DNA of 64,000 nt from Branchiostoma floridae (taxonomy: Eukaryota; Chordata; Leptocardii; Amphioxiformes; Branchiostomatidae). This document shows positions 36,301 through 45,250 of the stretch, piece after piece. The stretch is taken from contig NC_049986.1 in NCBI RefSeq assembly GCF_000003815.2, positions 18,223,049 through 18,287,048 of the forward strand, read 5' to 3'. Under the pieces are notes generated by a model, which was not told the origin of the DNA, did not search any database, and was given only the letters and a program-made list of their open reading frames with translations. Each line of letters begins with the position of its first letter. The stretch's first letter is position 1. Made by a program: the position numbers and the translations under genes.

Positions 36301-39300
36301 CATTACACGCCTCTGTAGAGAACTCTCAATCAGCCACAAGCAAGCAACTAGTAAAAGAGTTATCTGAAGAAGTAGAGCAATGCAGTTTCTGGCTGTGGAT
36401 GAAGAGAAAGGATCTGCAATGGGGAAGCAATGACTAGTCAGGAAGAGGTTACAGAGAAGCACAGCAGAGACATCCGCCCTGCTGTCCCCCCAACTAGAGG
36501 CCATCTCAGATTAGGGGACGAAACGACCAATGAGAGGTGGTTCTGACTGATGATTTCTGTAACGGAAGGCACTGGAAAGCGCGACAAGTAGCAAGCCTAC
36601 TAGGCAGGTGAGTTTCATACTCATGCTGTATACAAACATGTACGTCCTAAATATCTGTTAATAGCATAATCTGGTTGGTTCATACATTCTGCAGACCCTT
36701 TTATATTTGGTAGCTGTGGGCATATAGTGCAGCAAGCTTTGTTGTGTTTCTGTTGCAGGGTATATTTTGACAGGGACAGGGGTTGCTAGCCCCTCCCTTT
36801 TAATGTGCTCAAAGCAACTTCTTGGACCACTAGACCCTAATTCTACGTCCTTTACAAAAAAAAGCCCGAACCAATCTGTCATGATATGCGATTGAATGTC
36901 CATGTCTCCCAGTTACCAATGGTGAGGCTCCCAACAGTTACCAGTTGAACTACAGGGACATTCCATTTAGGTTGAAAAGTCATACAAAAACATGGTTCAT
37001 TTCAACACAACTTTGCTCAGTTCACCCAGGCCCAGAGGAAGTTGTCAGTTACCAAAACCTTGGCCAGGTAAATGTCTTTGACATTATGTTGAAAAGAACC
37101 CTGAGTTAAGTAATCATAGTGTGTATACTCTAAGTGCAACATGTTTGGACAAGAGGTACATTCATTACCAATGACCAGAAAATCAAACAGACTGCTATAA
37201 GCTCTCTTTCAAAAGAAATCATTTTGCTATTGACAACAGTGTAGACAATCTCTGTACATACTAAAATTTCAACACAGGAAATACATGACTGTACAAGGTT
37301 GTTGATGATAGGATTCTTAATTGTGATTGTGTTTGAGCATTGTCCTTCAAAAGTAAGCATTTATTTCCTCATGCATACTGGTACATTTGTATATTCTTTC
37401 TCCACTTCCTGTATGTTAGTGCCCCCTACCATAAATTGTTAGACTGGTGCAGTAGTACACGGTCTCTCCATGTCCAAGGAAATACACTTGCATTACAAGG
37501 TTGCTGATAACAAGATTCTTGATCAGAGCATTGTCCTTTAAAAGTACTAACCATTTCTTTTCTCCTGCATAAATTCTTTCTCCACTTCCTGTACATTAGC
37601 ACCCCCTACCTTATTGTTAGACTGAAGCAGCTGGTACATGGTATTCTCCATGTCCAAGAAAATACACGTACAAGGTTGTTGATAATAAGATTCTTAATAC
37701 TATAGTATTTGAGGATTGTCCTACGAAAGTAAGCATTTCTTTCCTCCTGCATATATCTTTTCTACACTTCCTGCATGTTAGCGCTCCCTACCTTATTGTT
37801 GGACTGGTGCAGCTGGTACATGGTGTTCTCCATGTCGGTGTGTAGCTTGTGGTTCTGGGAGATCAGCTGAGTGTTCTCCTGCCGAAGTTTTGCCAGCTTC
37901 CTCCGAAGGAGCTCGTTTTCTCCGTCCCCCATGTCAAAGCTGGAGGCAGACGACCGTGACCTTGCAGAGGACGGCTGGAAACAAATTCAAACATTCCGCA
38001 GTTTGCTTGTTGCTGACACGTTATCTTTTCACGTCCATGTTGACATGGTACACACCGCCTACAATCTTGTCATGTTGGTGGTCTGGGTTGTGCCTAGTGC
38101 AGTGTTCTAGCCAGCTTGAATTTTTTTCCGTCCTTTTGGTATGGCAGACAGTCCTGACCAGTCACTAGCCGGCGTCAGAAATAATCTAAATGGGCTTCAC
38201 AGCAAACTTTTGCTGATTTTCTGGAGATCCTTACAAAATTCTTGAAAACTCCAAGTTCTGTCTATATTTTACAGGCTAATTTCTGTCCATTGAAGGGATG
38301 GAAGGGGCAACATTTTTTTCTGTCCTGAGCGGCAGAATTCCGTCAAAGGACGGAAGGATGGGTGCTGGCTAGAACCCTGGCCAAGTGGCACATCAGTCAA
38401 CAAGTTTCCTTGCTGTTTCAGATTTGTAACAGTAACTTTTTGATAGTCTAATGTTTGTAAGGGATAGGCTATACATGTACTTTAAAAATATTCAGTCTTT
38501 AAACACTCTTCAAATTCAGTACAGTATGCAAAAACATCACAATACAACAACAACAACAAAAGCCTTACCATATCTCTTTGCATGGGAACACCAAAATCAG
38601 CCCTCACATTCCCATAGGACAGGCCTACCGGAGCTACTGCATCATGGTTGCTATAGAAACCACGGTCATCCAAGGCATGTTCTGAGGGGTCAGGGGTCAA
38701 GTCCTCGAGGGTCAAAGGTGGTAACCTCTCTGGAGACGAGAAGTTGGACTGGAAATCATCAAATCTGTGGAGGAAGTATAAATTGTAGATATTTAGAATT
38801 GACTCAGTCACATCAGCAATGGTTACAGGTTTAGCTAGTTTGCGTAACGGTTAGGGTGCATGGCCAAGAACCCATCTTACTCACTTGGTCCCCAGGGTTC
38901 AAATCTCCTGAAATGACACCGATGTTGTGACATTGGGAAATTCTAAAAACACTTTGCACGACTTTCCACACTCCACCTTGGCATGAAAATGGGTACCTGA
39001 ATTCAGTTGGTGAGGTAAATTTTGTGGTAGAAAGAAAGGGTTGAGCTTCACCTCACAATACCTTGCCTATCTAGAGTAAGACGCAGTGGATAACAACCCA
39101 CTTTTGATCACTGAAATAAATTGTATTTGTACTGTAAAAAACATCATCCAATCAGGAGCATATCAAGCTTTAGCTCTGATATACTTACTACAGTTCTTTA
39201 ACAGCACATCTCCTTGTTACTATCTCAGTGCACAATAAAATACACCTTTATTCAGTACTGAGGAAATTAGGGGTTGTACAACCTACAAGGGCCTTTTTAG

Positions 39301-42300
39301 ATGCTGGAAATACCTGATGTTTGTAGCAGCTAGTACATCCTAAATACTTCATTAAACTGCTTTTCAACACCAGCAGATTTGTACAATATGTCTTTGTTGG
39401 TAATTCTGCCCTACATTCTCACACAATGCCTGCGCCTTTCACTTTCTATAGGGACTGTCTACTCATTCAGAAAATTGGAAAGCACTAATCAGGAAGCAAC
39501 AAATAGCTTGAGGATCAAGCAAAAGCAGAGGAAATTACTATTAGGAAAGCTCATGATAGTACAAAGGATAAAAACCCTTTCTTTTGCTTGAGTTAAAACA
39601 GGATTGAACCAAATTGAATGTTTGAAGGGGTGTTACATGTACATGTGCAATTGGACGATATTTTCCGACAAAAATGTTTCAAATGCATGAAATTATGAAG
39701 GCTATTAGTATTACTTGTCACATGATGTAACATCAGAAAAAAAACACACGGAAAAGTCAAGTCCATTACTAGTACTAGTAGAAAAATCAGACCAATAACG
39801 TCCTTGATCAGACTGAATAATAAAAAAAGAGTCATACTTTTAGCATTATCTCTTCCGAGGTTCCTTTCCTGTTCATGCATGTCTGTTTTGGAAAATATCT
39901 TTAGAAGTATGTTAACAACTGTTTTCTTCAACTCACCAAGCTCCTGTTACAATAACATTCGCCGAATGGCTCCTTTCTACCGATGCATGGAAACATACTG
40001 TCTGCCTTGTTTGGTTCGTCTCCTCCATGTAACATCAATTTTTACACAAACCCAAGTCTGCAACTCTCAAGGCAGCTTTTCTCATTAAAACATTCAGCTT
40101 GGTCATGGCTTGTATTAATTATAAGGACATCTAAATTAGAGAGTCAACTGATGTTGGCTAAACAAGTAAAACATGTAAATTGTTTGAAAGTCTACTAGTA
40201 CCTGCTTTAAAAATTTCTGAACCAAAACAGTGTTCATACATGTATGTTTCGGTAAAAGATATCAGACCTTTTTCCACATAGAAGTATCTGTCAGATGGTA
40301 ATATAATAACTATACTACCTCACAAAAACCATGACCATTACATGTAGGTTGCATTGTACAAAACCAGAATTTCTGCTTCAGTACCAAGGAAATCTAAACT
40401 CACAGGATATGATCTTACCATCAAGCTCATCCATAGCTTTTGAAGTAATATTATATTTATGCTGCTAAACCATATACACATTCATACAAACATACATCTG
40501 AACGTTTGCAATGTAACCTTGTCAGTAATGTTACTTACCAAGGTAATTAGAGAACACCTGCACACCTACAGGTACTAGTAATAGCCTGTTTATAAGCTAA
40601 CTTGAGCTTTACCCTATTTGCTCTCAGCACACCTTTCTGCACAGGTGCACCTGGCAAACTCCTTCCCACAGTAGTTTCCGCCTTTGTTAATCCTCTGTAT
40701 AGTGACAATTGTGACAATTATTATTTACTGAACGACAACCAACCCGACTACCAAGTACTTTACTTTACCCCCTTTTACATGCCCCTGAGAAAACATAAAG
40801 GGAACCTGGCGATCATATAACTAAGTAAACAATACACGTGATATACAAGACCGAAACCTTTCATCTGCTTCAACTCTATCCTTCTTGTAACCAAAGACAC
40901 GTTTAAACATACATGTGTAAACCACTTCAGCTTAAGGATTAAAAAAGGATCTTACCCTGACCGTTTACTGTAAAAATGAAAAACAGAAAGTTGTAGTGCT
41001 AGTATTGACACTGTATTGCCCTAAGAATAAACAAGTCTTAGACGACCAGAATGTATTTAACCTTTGACATAGATTATCAATAGCCCAATTCAATAGGGAT
41101 TCTTATGTCACTAAACATATATTTGTGGAGACAACAAAGTCAAAGTACCAAATGTTCCAGCTGCAATGTATCGACAGAAGTCAGAAGGCAATGTGAAAGG
41201 TTCTTTAAGAATTGCTAAAACGAAGATGGAAGAAATGAATGTTACAGAAAAAAGTTTCAAAATCTTAAATAGGAAGTTCTTGATTTGCAAATGTTCACCA
41301 CAACCTAGTATCAAGTCAAAAATATGTCAGCACAATACTGACATGACTGAAGAGTACTTAGATTCAAGAACTGCACACACTTCCTTCCTGGTACACTGTT
41401 AGATTGAGTAAAATCTCGACCTGCAAAGCCCAATAAAATGCAGCTGAGCAATAAAATGCCTGCAATATAGAACGTACCTGCTTGATCAAGGCTTGAAATG
41501 TTCTTGACAGTAATAAAACAACTCTAAAACCAAGAGTACAAACTGATCGACTGAACTGCTTCACAGAAGGGACATCTTGTCCAGTTCGAATTCAGTGGTT
41601 CACTGGTCACACACACACACACACACTACTAACCCTGACCTTTCCTCACATGGTTAGTGCTCAGGTCAGGGCATTGTTACCAAAAGGTTACTCAGTGAGC
41701 CCCTATTCACAAGGAAAGAATAACCCACGGTAGCCTGGTTGCCACACTGTTTACAGGGCCTTCTTCATCAAGCCTAGTAACTCAAGCCAGCTCGTTGGCT
41801 CTTGCCCTTTTACCAGATAACTAGAGGCCAACTCTCATAGCAGGCCATACTTTGGCCAAAGGAGCTTGCTTGTAGTGTTATGGGTCTGGCAACCAGACTG
41901 AACAGGCTGAAAATCATGTTTTTAAATGCTCAGGTGGTTACATTATGGTTAGGTGGTTACATTACACGTTTCTGCAATACAACTGCAAAAATCAAAATGA
42001 CAACTCAGGTACAATATATGACTAACTTACTTACTTACTTACAATATATCAGATAACATATGTACATGTACACTCCCAGTTTGACACCTGATTATCTTGC
42101 ATTTAGAATGGTTCAAAAGAATCAATTACACTTAAGTCAACAAACAGCCAAGTTAGAGTTTCCTAAATACATGGCTTGGACAGATACAAGGTTAGCTGAA
42201 AAGTCTACAAGCCAGAAAGCGATACTGATGCATTGACGCACAAGCTGTGTTTGTCATAACGATGGTCGTGCTTACCTTTGACTTACAAAATGTATGTGTA

Positions 42301-45250
42301 CTTAAGGCTATCTAAGCCCTCTGTGTGGTACACAACTTTCCAACAGGTGTTACAGCAAATACGCTGGTGTTTGTTGAAGAGGCGACACAATCCAACAGCA
42401 ACTTGAGTTTCAGGCCGCTGAAAGCCCGGGGAGTTTACAATATTTGGTAACCACCACAAGCATGCTACGCTCAGCCTTCAACACCAAACAGAGAGCTTTG
42501 TTCCAGGAGATCTTCACAACACCAGAAACGCTGGTCAAATCAGCTTTGCACAGCTTCACTATGAACTTGTGCACTTTACCAGATAACATCGAAGTAATAC
42601 ATTTGTATTGCAGTGCATTGGATCTAATTGATAAATCACATCAAAATCCTCAATTTATATTCAGTGTTAGTCATCACGAGTATTCCCATTGTCAAGCAGC
42701 TTTAGTGAAAGCTCACTTAAAACAAGCGAAGAGGTCTTTGAATCAATCAATTCTGCATTTTAAAGACTGGTAGGTTAGACATAGAAAATGTAGCACAGCA
42801 TTCTAACACCCTAGTGTTTACATTCAAAAGTTCTTAGTTTCTGGTTTATCAAAAGACAGAAATATCAGTATTCATTAATTTTCTTTGAAAATTCATTAGC
42901 TAGAAAAAATCTAGAATGAAATAAAAGAAGCTATCACAGCTTGTTTCTAAAAGCATTTTTCTGTACAGCAACTGATGAGATAATTATGCTCTTTTCACAA
43001 CAGTCCATCAGGAAAACCTTCCAGCTAGACTGTCTTAGGAAATAATTCAGCTTAATCCCCACTGATAACTCTTAAACACTAACGGTAAGAGGACAACAAA
43101 GCTATTTTCTTACCTGGAGGGATAGAAACACAGAAGCAGGTAGAAAACCAGGCAGATGGTTTAACTGGGCAGGCACAAGTCGTGCCGGGACTGACTGACG
43201 CTTGGCTGTCTATGGTCTGGTGAAGCGTGGGTTTTTATGTGAGTAATTACCATGTGAATGTATGCCCCCAGGCATATTGGGTGTAAACTACAGTACAGGG
43301 CCCCAAACAGTTACACCATGTTACTACATACATGCTATCAAGGTCCTTGGTGCTATGTGGTAAACAAGAATGGGTATCGAGTCAGTCTCATAAATTTAAA
43401 GCTAAAAGTGTTTGTAAAGGTTTAGTATTATAATGTAAAACCATACAGAAACCATTTTTTTAGCTTTAACTAGATTTTAGCCCTGAGAAAATTTTGTCTT
43501 GTCGTTAACCCTCCTTCATTGCGTTACATGGTTGTCAGTAAGAACTCTTTGTCTGTGTACAACAAATTACCCACTGTAATCATATTCATCAGGTCAACAC
43601 ATCACTATTATCTCTCCAGGAAACTACAGCAACAAGTGGTTGTATGGCTGATAATTCATATGTATGAGGCTAATTAGACTCACAAAAGATACAGATGACC
43701 TATTTGTTGATCTTGTCTTTCTGGTCTGTCAATTGCAGACCGTTAACATTTAATAGGGCTTCATCAACTGATTTGTAGGTACTTGAATAGGACTTCCTAT
43801 TTTTGCATCATATCAGTAATCTATTATTTAGTGCTACATTAACAAGTTATTTTGTGAAGTTTTATAAATCTTTATATCCATGTTATCATTGTACAGGCAA
43901 AATGACGAAAGCCATACATTGCATAAGCACAGAGTTATTTGATCAATTTATCAAAGAAGTACAATGTTTGATACACATTCTTGCAACAAATGTTCCACGC
44001 ACGGTGACATATCTGTTAATACAGTGGCGACATGTTTTTCCCTGGATAGATAAATAAAAAGAAAATGAAATGAAATACAGCAAATCTGTTTTGAATTTCA
44101 TTTCTGAGGTATCAGACACTAACAGACAATTTTATGTCCCTTTTAATACCAGCGGGGACCCCCTGTTGGGTTATCTGACTTACAACATATTTTCCTAGTA
44201 TTAATCCTTAGGGTCTAACCATAATACCTCCTTGGTCTAACATCAATGGTTGAAATTGAAACTGGTGACATGACATGCACGCCCCCTATCTGTTGTGTAA
44301 ATCATTGCAGTTGATGCAATCCTACAATTAGATTTACTACTAAAAACTAAAGATTCTTGGGTACAGACTGACAAGGTACTTCCACTGGTCAGCCAACTCT
44401 GTTGAAAATGTCAGTGAGTACCTAGCTTGGGTTGGGGACGTCTCTTGAATAGGACATTAATGGAGGTCCTGTGTTTGAGGACAGCCACAACGTACTGGAG
44501 CATGTAAAAGAACCCATCACACTTCTCAAAAAGAAAAGTGAGATGATCAAATAAATCTGTCTGGTGGATATACAGCTTATACTCAGTACAAACCTGGTAT
44601 GTTGCGCCATTAGGTAGTTTACTAGGAATGCAATACAAACAAACGAAGGCTGTCTCCAAGTTTAAATTTTTTTCCCATCCCATTCATTGTTTGGGAGCCC
44701 ATGTTATTGATTTTCCTTGTTCAACGTGTGATTTGAAGCTTATGAAAATAGATTTTCAACAGTATCATGTCATGAGGTTCAGATTTTTGGAATGGATGGG
44801 GTAATATTTTTTTTCTTCCCAACAAGCAAATTTACGTCCAGGGATGGAGGGATGGGTTTTGGAGACAGTCGTTTCAGAGTGAAACAAACAGTAAGTTGTA
44901 AATGCAGAAATGCAGTGGTTTTATGTTCGCGGTTTTCACGGTGGCCACTTCACTAAGAACTTAAAACCACCACAAACATTTTCCATTATAGTATGAGACT
45001 GCAGTCTAAAGCACTACTGTGAACTTTAAACCACCGCGAATACTGTACTTCACTTTCCTGCTAACACGAAATTAAATCCCCGCGAACTTAAATGCATTTA
45101 CACAAATTACAGTAACTTGACTCACCCGTTGGCGTCCACTGCTGCAGCCACTGCTGCGGTGTCCAGCCTGCGGAGACTCTGCTCCGTCTGCTGCAGCCGT
45201 TTCCGCAGGTCCGACACATTCCGCATCAGGATCTCCTCGTCAGACGACAT
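15303..45250 (-). CDS. CCDC18: Coiled-coil domain-containing protein 18 orthologue (30 coding exons, about 1,665 aa)
   Basis: Coding exons in transcript order: 45250-45126, 40967-40956 (12-nt microexon), 38764-38569, 37974-37792, 36162-36053, 35351-35223, 34808-34712, 34111-33990, 33515-33383, 32749-32597, 31925-31816, 31087-30918, 30498-30383, 30079-29975, 28648-28397, 27871-27737, 27372-27178, 26772-26605, 25796-25654, 24935-24772, 24162-23949, 22697-22598, 20493-20377, 19847-19704, 18937-18740, 18465-18322, 17810-17598, 17245-16450, 15954-15828, 15429-15303. They sum to 4,998 bases and every phase fits. Compared from memory with human CCDC18 (about 1,454 aa) there are matches along the length: SVPSLEDKVVSLEAEVTAHD, KEAEIQKLQANLT (near residue 465), LDMSIKEHRSEMEQK, ARLEAKISGYE and FEGMLKHVNKHI (about 1453-1464). 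It is coiled coil from about residue 130 to 1330, with a Ser/Pro-rich tail. In this article, exons are numbered with a non-coding exon 1 and the microexon counted as 3, but older-style 'exon N' labels below skip the microexon from exon 4 on. The cellular role is unproven; vertebrate relatives are centrosome/centriolar-satellite linked. Confidence 0.9.
15518..15770 (-). repeat. Dispersed repeat (SINE-like, minus strand)
   Basis: It shares AAAATCCTA...GATATCAG, CCTAC and GTCTCTGCCACATA with the stretch at 27040-27140. On the minus strand it begins GGATGTCTGTTGTTCAACTG, which is A-box-like. It lies in the last-but-one intron of CCDC18. Confidence 0.45.
16178..16309. mobile_element. MITE with TACAGTAGAAGC termini
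   Basis: TACAGTAGAAGC at the left, GCTTCTACTGTA at the right. The interior phrase TTTCGTGAAATTATC or its variant recurs in the copy at 49805-49991. Intronic in CCDC18. Confidence 0.8.
17508..17545 (-). pseudogene. Diverged copy of the 3' end of the CCDC18 exon at 17810-17598, with donor
   Basis: The minus-strand reading LDAATSNELTVIK followed by GT resembles DAANEQIVIK followed by GT at the end of the real exon. It lies 3' of the exon. It could alternatively be a tiny extra exon, but no acceptor was identified before it. Confidence 0.45.
17982..18187 (-). pseudogene. Two upstream partial copies of the CCDC18 exon at 17810-17598 (acceptor plus exon start)
   Basis: At 17982-18022 the minus strand repeats the acceptor and MVLQETHNQVIAEK (real exon: MALQEMHNQVIAEK). 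A more eroded third copy covers about 18131-18187. Both lie 5' of the exon in transcription direction and lose similarity after about 40 bases of exon. Confidence 0.75.
19080..19165 (-). pseudogene. Upstream partial copy of the CCDC18 exon at 18937-18740
   Basis: After a good acceptor (TCTGTAG) the minus strand encodes QLDEQHSHAAELQDGFEQGQ, close to QLDEQHSHAAELQEDGLEQG in the real exon, then breaks off after about 85 bases. Shorter echoes occur near 18978-19015 and 19490. Confidence 0.8.
19211..19423. mobile_element. MITE, TACTGTAAATGC family
   Basis: Ends TGCTGTAAATG and GCATCTACAGTA, with the family interior (GGGATTTAATTTCACAGTAG, CCGTGAAAACCGCAAAC). Inserted opposite in orientation to the copy at 13295. 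Confidence 0.75.
19628..19987 (-). pseudogene. Flanking partial copies of the CCDC18 exon at 19847-19704, on both sides
   Basis: Downstream, 19628-19668 repeats the exon end plus donor (AEKAD-like coding, then GT). Upstream, 19910-19987 repeats an acceptor and ISELDERLQELQSQLREKDL. The intact exon sits between them. This is the one exon in the window with clear copies on both sides. Confidence 0.7.
20010..20190. repeat. Dispersed repeat (TCAAACCTGTATTAG type)
   Basis: It shares CAAACCTGTA.TAG and CGACCACCTGGCCATTG-like phrases with 24438-24660 and ends with a GTGGCCAC-like inversion. Probably a short non-autonomous DNA element; its exact ends are unclear. Confidence 0.45.
20548..21948 (+). 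CDS. LINE reverse transcriptase, 5'-truncated but open (466 codons)
   Basis: No true start is present, because the frame is entered at KAAGLDLIPSWVLK, the conserved RT0/RT1 region. Motifs follow in order: VVTAVPKKPRP, EYRQISLVSCV, LAPSQHGF, HAVFVDFSRAFETISH (first catalytic aspartate), GVPQGGILSPTLF, KYADDLTT (catalytic pair; tyrosine codon at 21208), then FKLLGVHI and a C-terminal region ending YRALTKSKTKRHELSF. All residues needed for the RT fold seem present, so the copy is young, but it lacks the endonuclease and cannot move alone. Confidence 0.9.
   Translation: MKAAGLDLIPSWVLKQYHEELGPVLCDVFNSCLQNSSFPLQWKEAVVTAVPKKPRPHFPSEYRQISLVSCVRKVYEGLLRDALLQDTARGLAPSQHGFLSRRSTVTALIHTLQSWHEALNSNPKLDVHAVFVDFSRAFETISHSQLLMCLADMGIRRSLWMSISSYLEGRTQKVKWGPCVSKSHDVLAGVPQGGILSPTLFVICINTLDERLPRPIVPVKYADDLTTSEMLMASLPGQTQKALDSIVEWGEDYTLKVNGKKTMDIVISARKEVNIPVPPHPTISGHLIQRTTSFKLLGVHITANLTWDEHVHFMLTKSRPRVYYLAAAKRAGLPTDVLLQIYLTFIRPSLEYASPVWGGLPKYLSDMLEKVQKRCLRLIGIPADSLPSLSSRRDLATLSTLRNTLQDSSSPLNEFIAPPQNNCYNLRREGRYRALTKSKTKRHELSFVPRAMKLLYQDGDSVAIGH
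20548..22234 (+). mobile_element. 5'-truncated LINE inside a CCDC18 intron
   Basis: It begins abruptly in the reverse transcriptase domain, carries an uninterrupted frame to 21948, then a 286-base 3' UTR ending in a short repeated tail (AATCTGAATTTGAATCTGAA) at about 22212-22234. It lies antisense to CCDC18, with its 5' end only about 55 bases from the acceptor of the exon at 20493-20377. It is a different family from the LINE at the left edge. No clear target-site duplication was seen. Confidence 0.9.
22235..22395. repeat. (CA)n microsatellite
   Basis: Interrupted CACA runs directly after the LINE tail; a second stretch lies at about 22505-22580. The cysteine/valine-rich frames here are artefacts of the repeat. 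Confidence 0.95.
22460..22520 (-). pseudogene. Downstream partial copy of the CCDC18 exon at 22697-22598, with donor
   Basis: The minus strand reads QQMDQVLREQQWQLKQRAAQ followed by GT, nearly identical to the end of the real exon. The copies are separated by a CA repeat. If spliced in it would have to use a nearby acceptor-like CACAG; it would preserve part of the heptad pattern. Confidence 0.8.
24438..24660. repeat. Dispersed repeat (TCAAACCTGTA type)
   Basis: CAGTCAAACCTGTACTAGTG and GACCACCTGGCCATTG match 20010-20190, in an intron of CCDC18. Ends unclear. Confidence 0.4.
26205..26560 (-). pseudogene. Minisatellite-like array of CCDC18 exon ends (3' part plus donor of the exon at 26772-26605)
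   Basis: The phrase AACCTGCTGTTCCATGTTGC (minus: NMEQQ then a GT donor) recurs near 26210, 26318, 26417 and 26532, in two cases with the preceding IEELED coding part. Periods are about 100-115 bases. All copies lie 3' of the real exon (its end at 26605), and the intron between it and the next exon (25796) consists largely of this array and its spacer. Confidence 0.85.
28680..29432 (-). repeat. Array of five partial copies of CCDC18 exon 28648-28397 (acceptor plus exon start)
   Basis: Each unit of about 155 bases contains a polypyrimidine tract, CAG, and about 95 bases coding LRQKNSQISMLEKQLDEKVE, AFTLHATKLS, followed by a shared non-exon tail. The units start at about 28798, 28952, 29119, 29274 and 29429, all 5' of the complete exon. 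The unit at 29119 is shortened. The coding part is conserved and in the same phase in most units. Only the unit at 28648 continues into the full 84-codon exon with a donor. Confidence 0.9.
28984..29062 (-). mobile_element. SINE fragment
   Basis: GGGTTGTTATCCACTGTGTC and TAGGGCAC match the 3' part of the SINE at 29680-29910. It interrupts the third repeat unit of the exon array. Confidence 0.55.
29680..29910 (-). mobile_element. tRNA-derived SINE, minus strand
   Basis: The minus strand starts with a head like GTGGCTTTAGGCTACTGG and has a B-box-like region near 29850, then AGGCACC...GGGTGCCCACCTT and a tail CACAGTGGATAACAACCCAC. The same tail appears at 39075-39105 and 48390-48425, tying these copies into one family. 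An (AG)n run precedes it. Confidence 0.65.
31155..31585 (+). mobile_element. SINE with LINE-like 3' tail
   Basis: GTAGTTGGTAACTGGGAGA and GATTCAAGTCC form a tRNA-like head; GGGGGCTGCCTC and GGGGGTCCCACATTC match the family at 8041 and 36690. It ends CTTGTACAATTGTTGAGCAA, TAAAGTTCATTCATTATC, and that end recurs on the minus strand near 62898-62945. Confidence 0.65.
32340..32440. repeat. Dispersed repeat copies in CCDC18 intron (31990-32480)
   Basis: Two similar blocks (about 31990-32330 and 32335-32500) share AAATTCATAGCCAGA/AAACTCATAACCAGA, ACAGCC and AGTATTGCGAAG. Phrases such as AAGCTTAAAATGACAGATT recur near 33895. They belong with the 35881/44647 element group. Confidence 0.4.
32812..32888 (-). 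pseudogene. Upstream partial copy of the CCDC18 exon at 32749-32597
   Basis: A good acceptor (TTTTTTCCAG) is followed by EQENTDLKLLSSRQKEKLAK, CQY, identical in protein to the real exon for 23 residues, then similarity ends. It lies 5' of the exon; the identity implies a recent duplication. Confidence 0.85.
34235..34372. mobile_element. MITE, TACTGTAAATGC family, left end missing
   Basis: GGGATTTAATTTCGCGATAG starts the recognisable part and CTGCATTTACAGTA ends it. Intronic in CCDC18. Confidence 0.7.
35881..36050. mobile_element. Partial DNA element, GGCTGTCTCCA family
   Basis: GGCTGTCTCCAGCTTTAATT, CATTGTTTGGGAGCC and GATTTTCCTTGTTGAACATG match the fuller copy at 44647-44870. The right end is cut off near CCDC18 exon 36162-36053. 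Confidence 0.65.
36690..36970 (-). mobile_element. tRNA-derived SINE, minus strand
   Basis: The minus strand begins GGAATGTCCCTGTAGTTCAA, CTGGTAACTG, the same head as the plus-strand SINE at 8041. The body includes GGGTCTAGTGGTCC. Confidence 0.65.
37425..37660 (-). pseudogene. Two downstream partial copies of CCDC18 exon 37974-37792 (exon end plus donor)
   Basis: Near 37425-37475 and 37600-37660 the plus strand repeats CCCTACC, TTATTGTTAGACTG, CAGCTGGTACATGGT, CTCCATGTCCA, which is the end of the exon and its donor. Surrounding intron words are repeated too (period about 180). Both lie 3' of the exon. Confidence 0.8.
38092..38387. mobile_element. hAT-type MITE with 8-bp target duplication
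   Basis: The termini CAGTGTTCTAGCCAGC (38100) and GCTGGCTAGAACCCTG (ending 38379) are inverse with one mismatch. They are flanked by GCCTAGTG and GCCAAGTG, a one-mismatch 8-bp duplication. About 280 bases, no coding capacity, in a CCDC18 intron. Confidence 0.8.
38833..39120 (+). mobile_element. tRNA-derived SINE
   Basis: TTTGCGTAACGGTTAGGGTG (A box) and GGGTTCAAATCTC (B box) form a tRNA-like head. The body has CATGAAAATGGGTACCTGAA and AGTTGGTGAGGTAAA, then a tail with GTGGATAACAACCCAC. Same family as 59680-59900 and 29680-29910. Confidence 0.7.
40956..40967 (-). CDS. CCDC18: Candidate 12-nt microexon of CCDC18
   Basis: The minus strand has a strong polypyrimidine tract and TTTTTACAG, then 12 bases TAAACGGTCAGG, then GTAAGA. 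The phase fits exactly between the exon ending 45126 (2 bases over) and the one starting 38764 (1 base to complete), adding GKRS before GFDDF. Without it the reading frame also holds, so it may be a cassette. No homology evidence is possible at this length. Confidence 0.5.
43117..43215 (-). promoter_or_regulatory. Possible alternative first exon/promoter of CCDC18
   Basis: The minus strand shows CATAAAAACCC (TATA-like, near 43228), then CAGTCAGTCCCGG and, about 90 bases on, CCCTCCAG followed by the strong donor GTAAGAAA at 43116. No acceptor precedes it, so it would be a first exon lacking the main start codon. Speculative. Confidence 0.25.
44647..44870. mobile_element. Non-autonomous DNA element with GGCTGTCTCCAA termini
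   Basis: GGCTGTCTCCAA at the left and TTGGAGACAGTC at the right are inverse with one mismatch. The interior phrases (CATTGTTTGGGAGCC, GATTTTCAACAGTATCATGT) recur at 35881-36050, and weaker relatives near 31990, 33756 and 49131. Confidence 0.75.
44893..45113. mobile_element. MITE, TACTGTAAATGC family
   Basis: GTTGTAAATGCAG at the left, AATGCATTTACA and TTACAGTAA at the right, family interior in between. It ends about 10 bases from the donor of the first coding exon of CCDC18. Confidence 0.7.
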
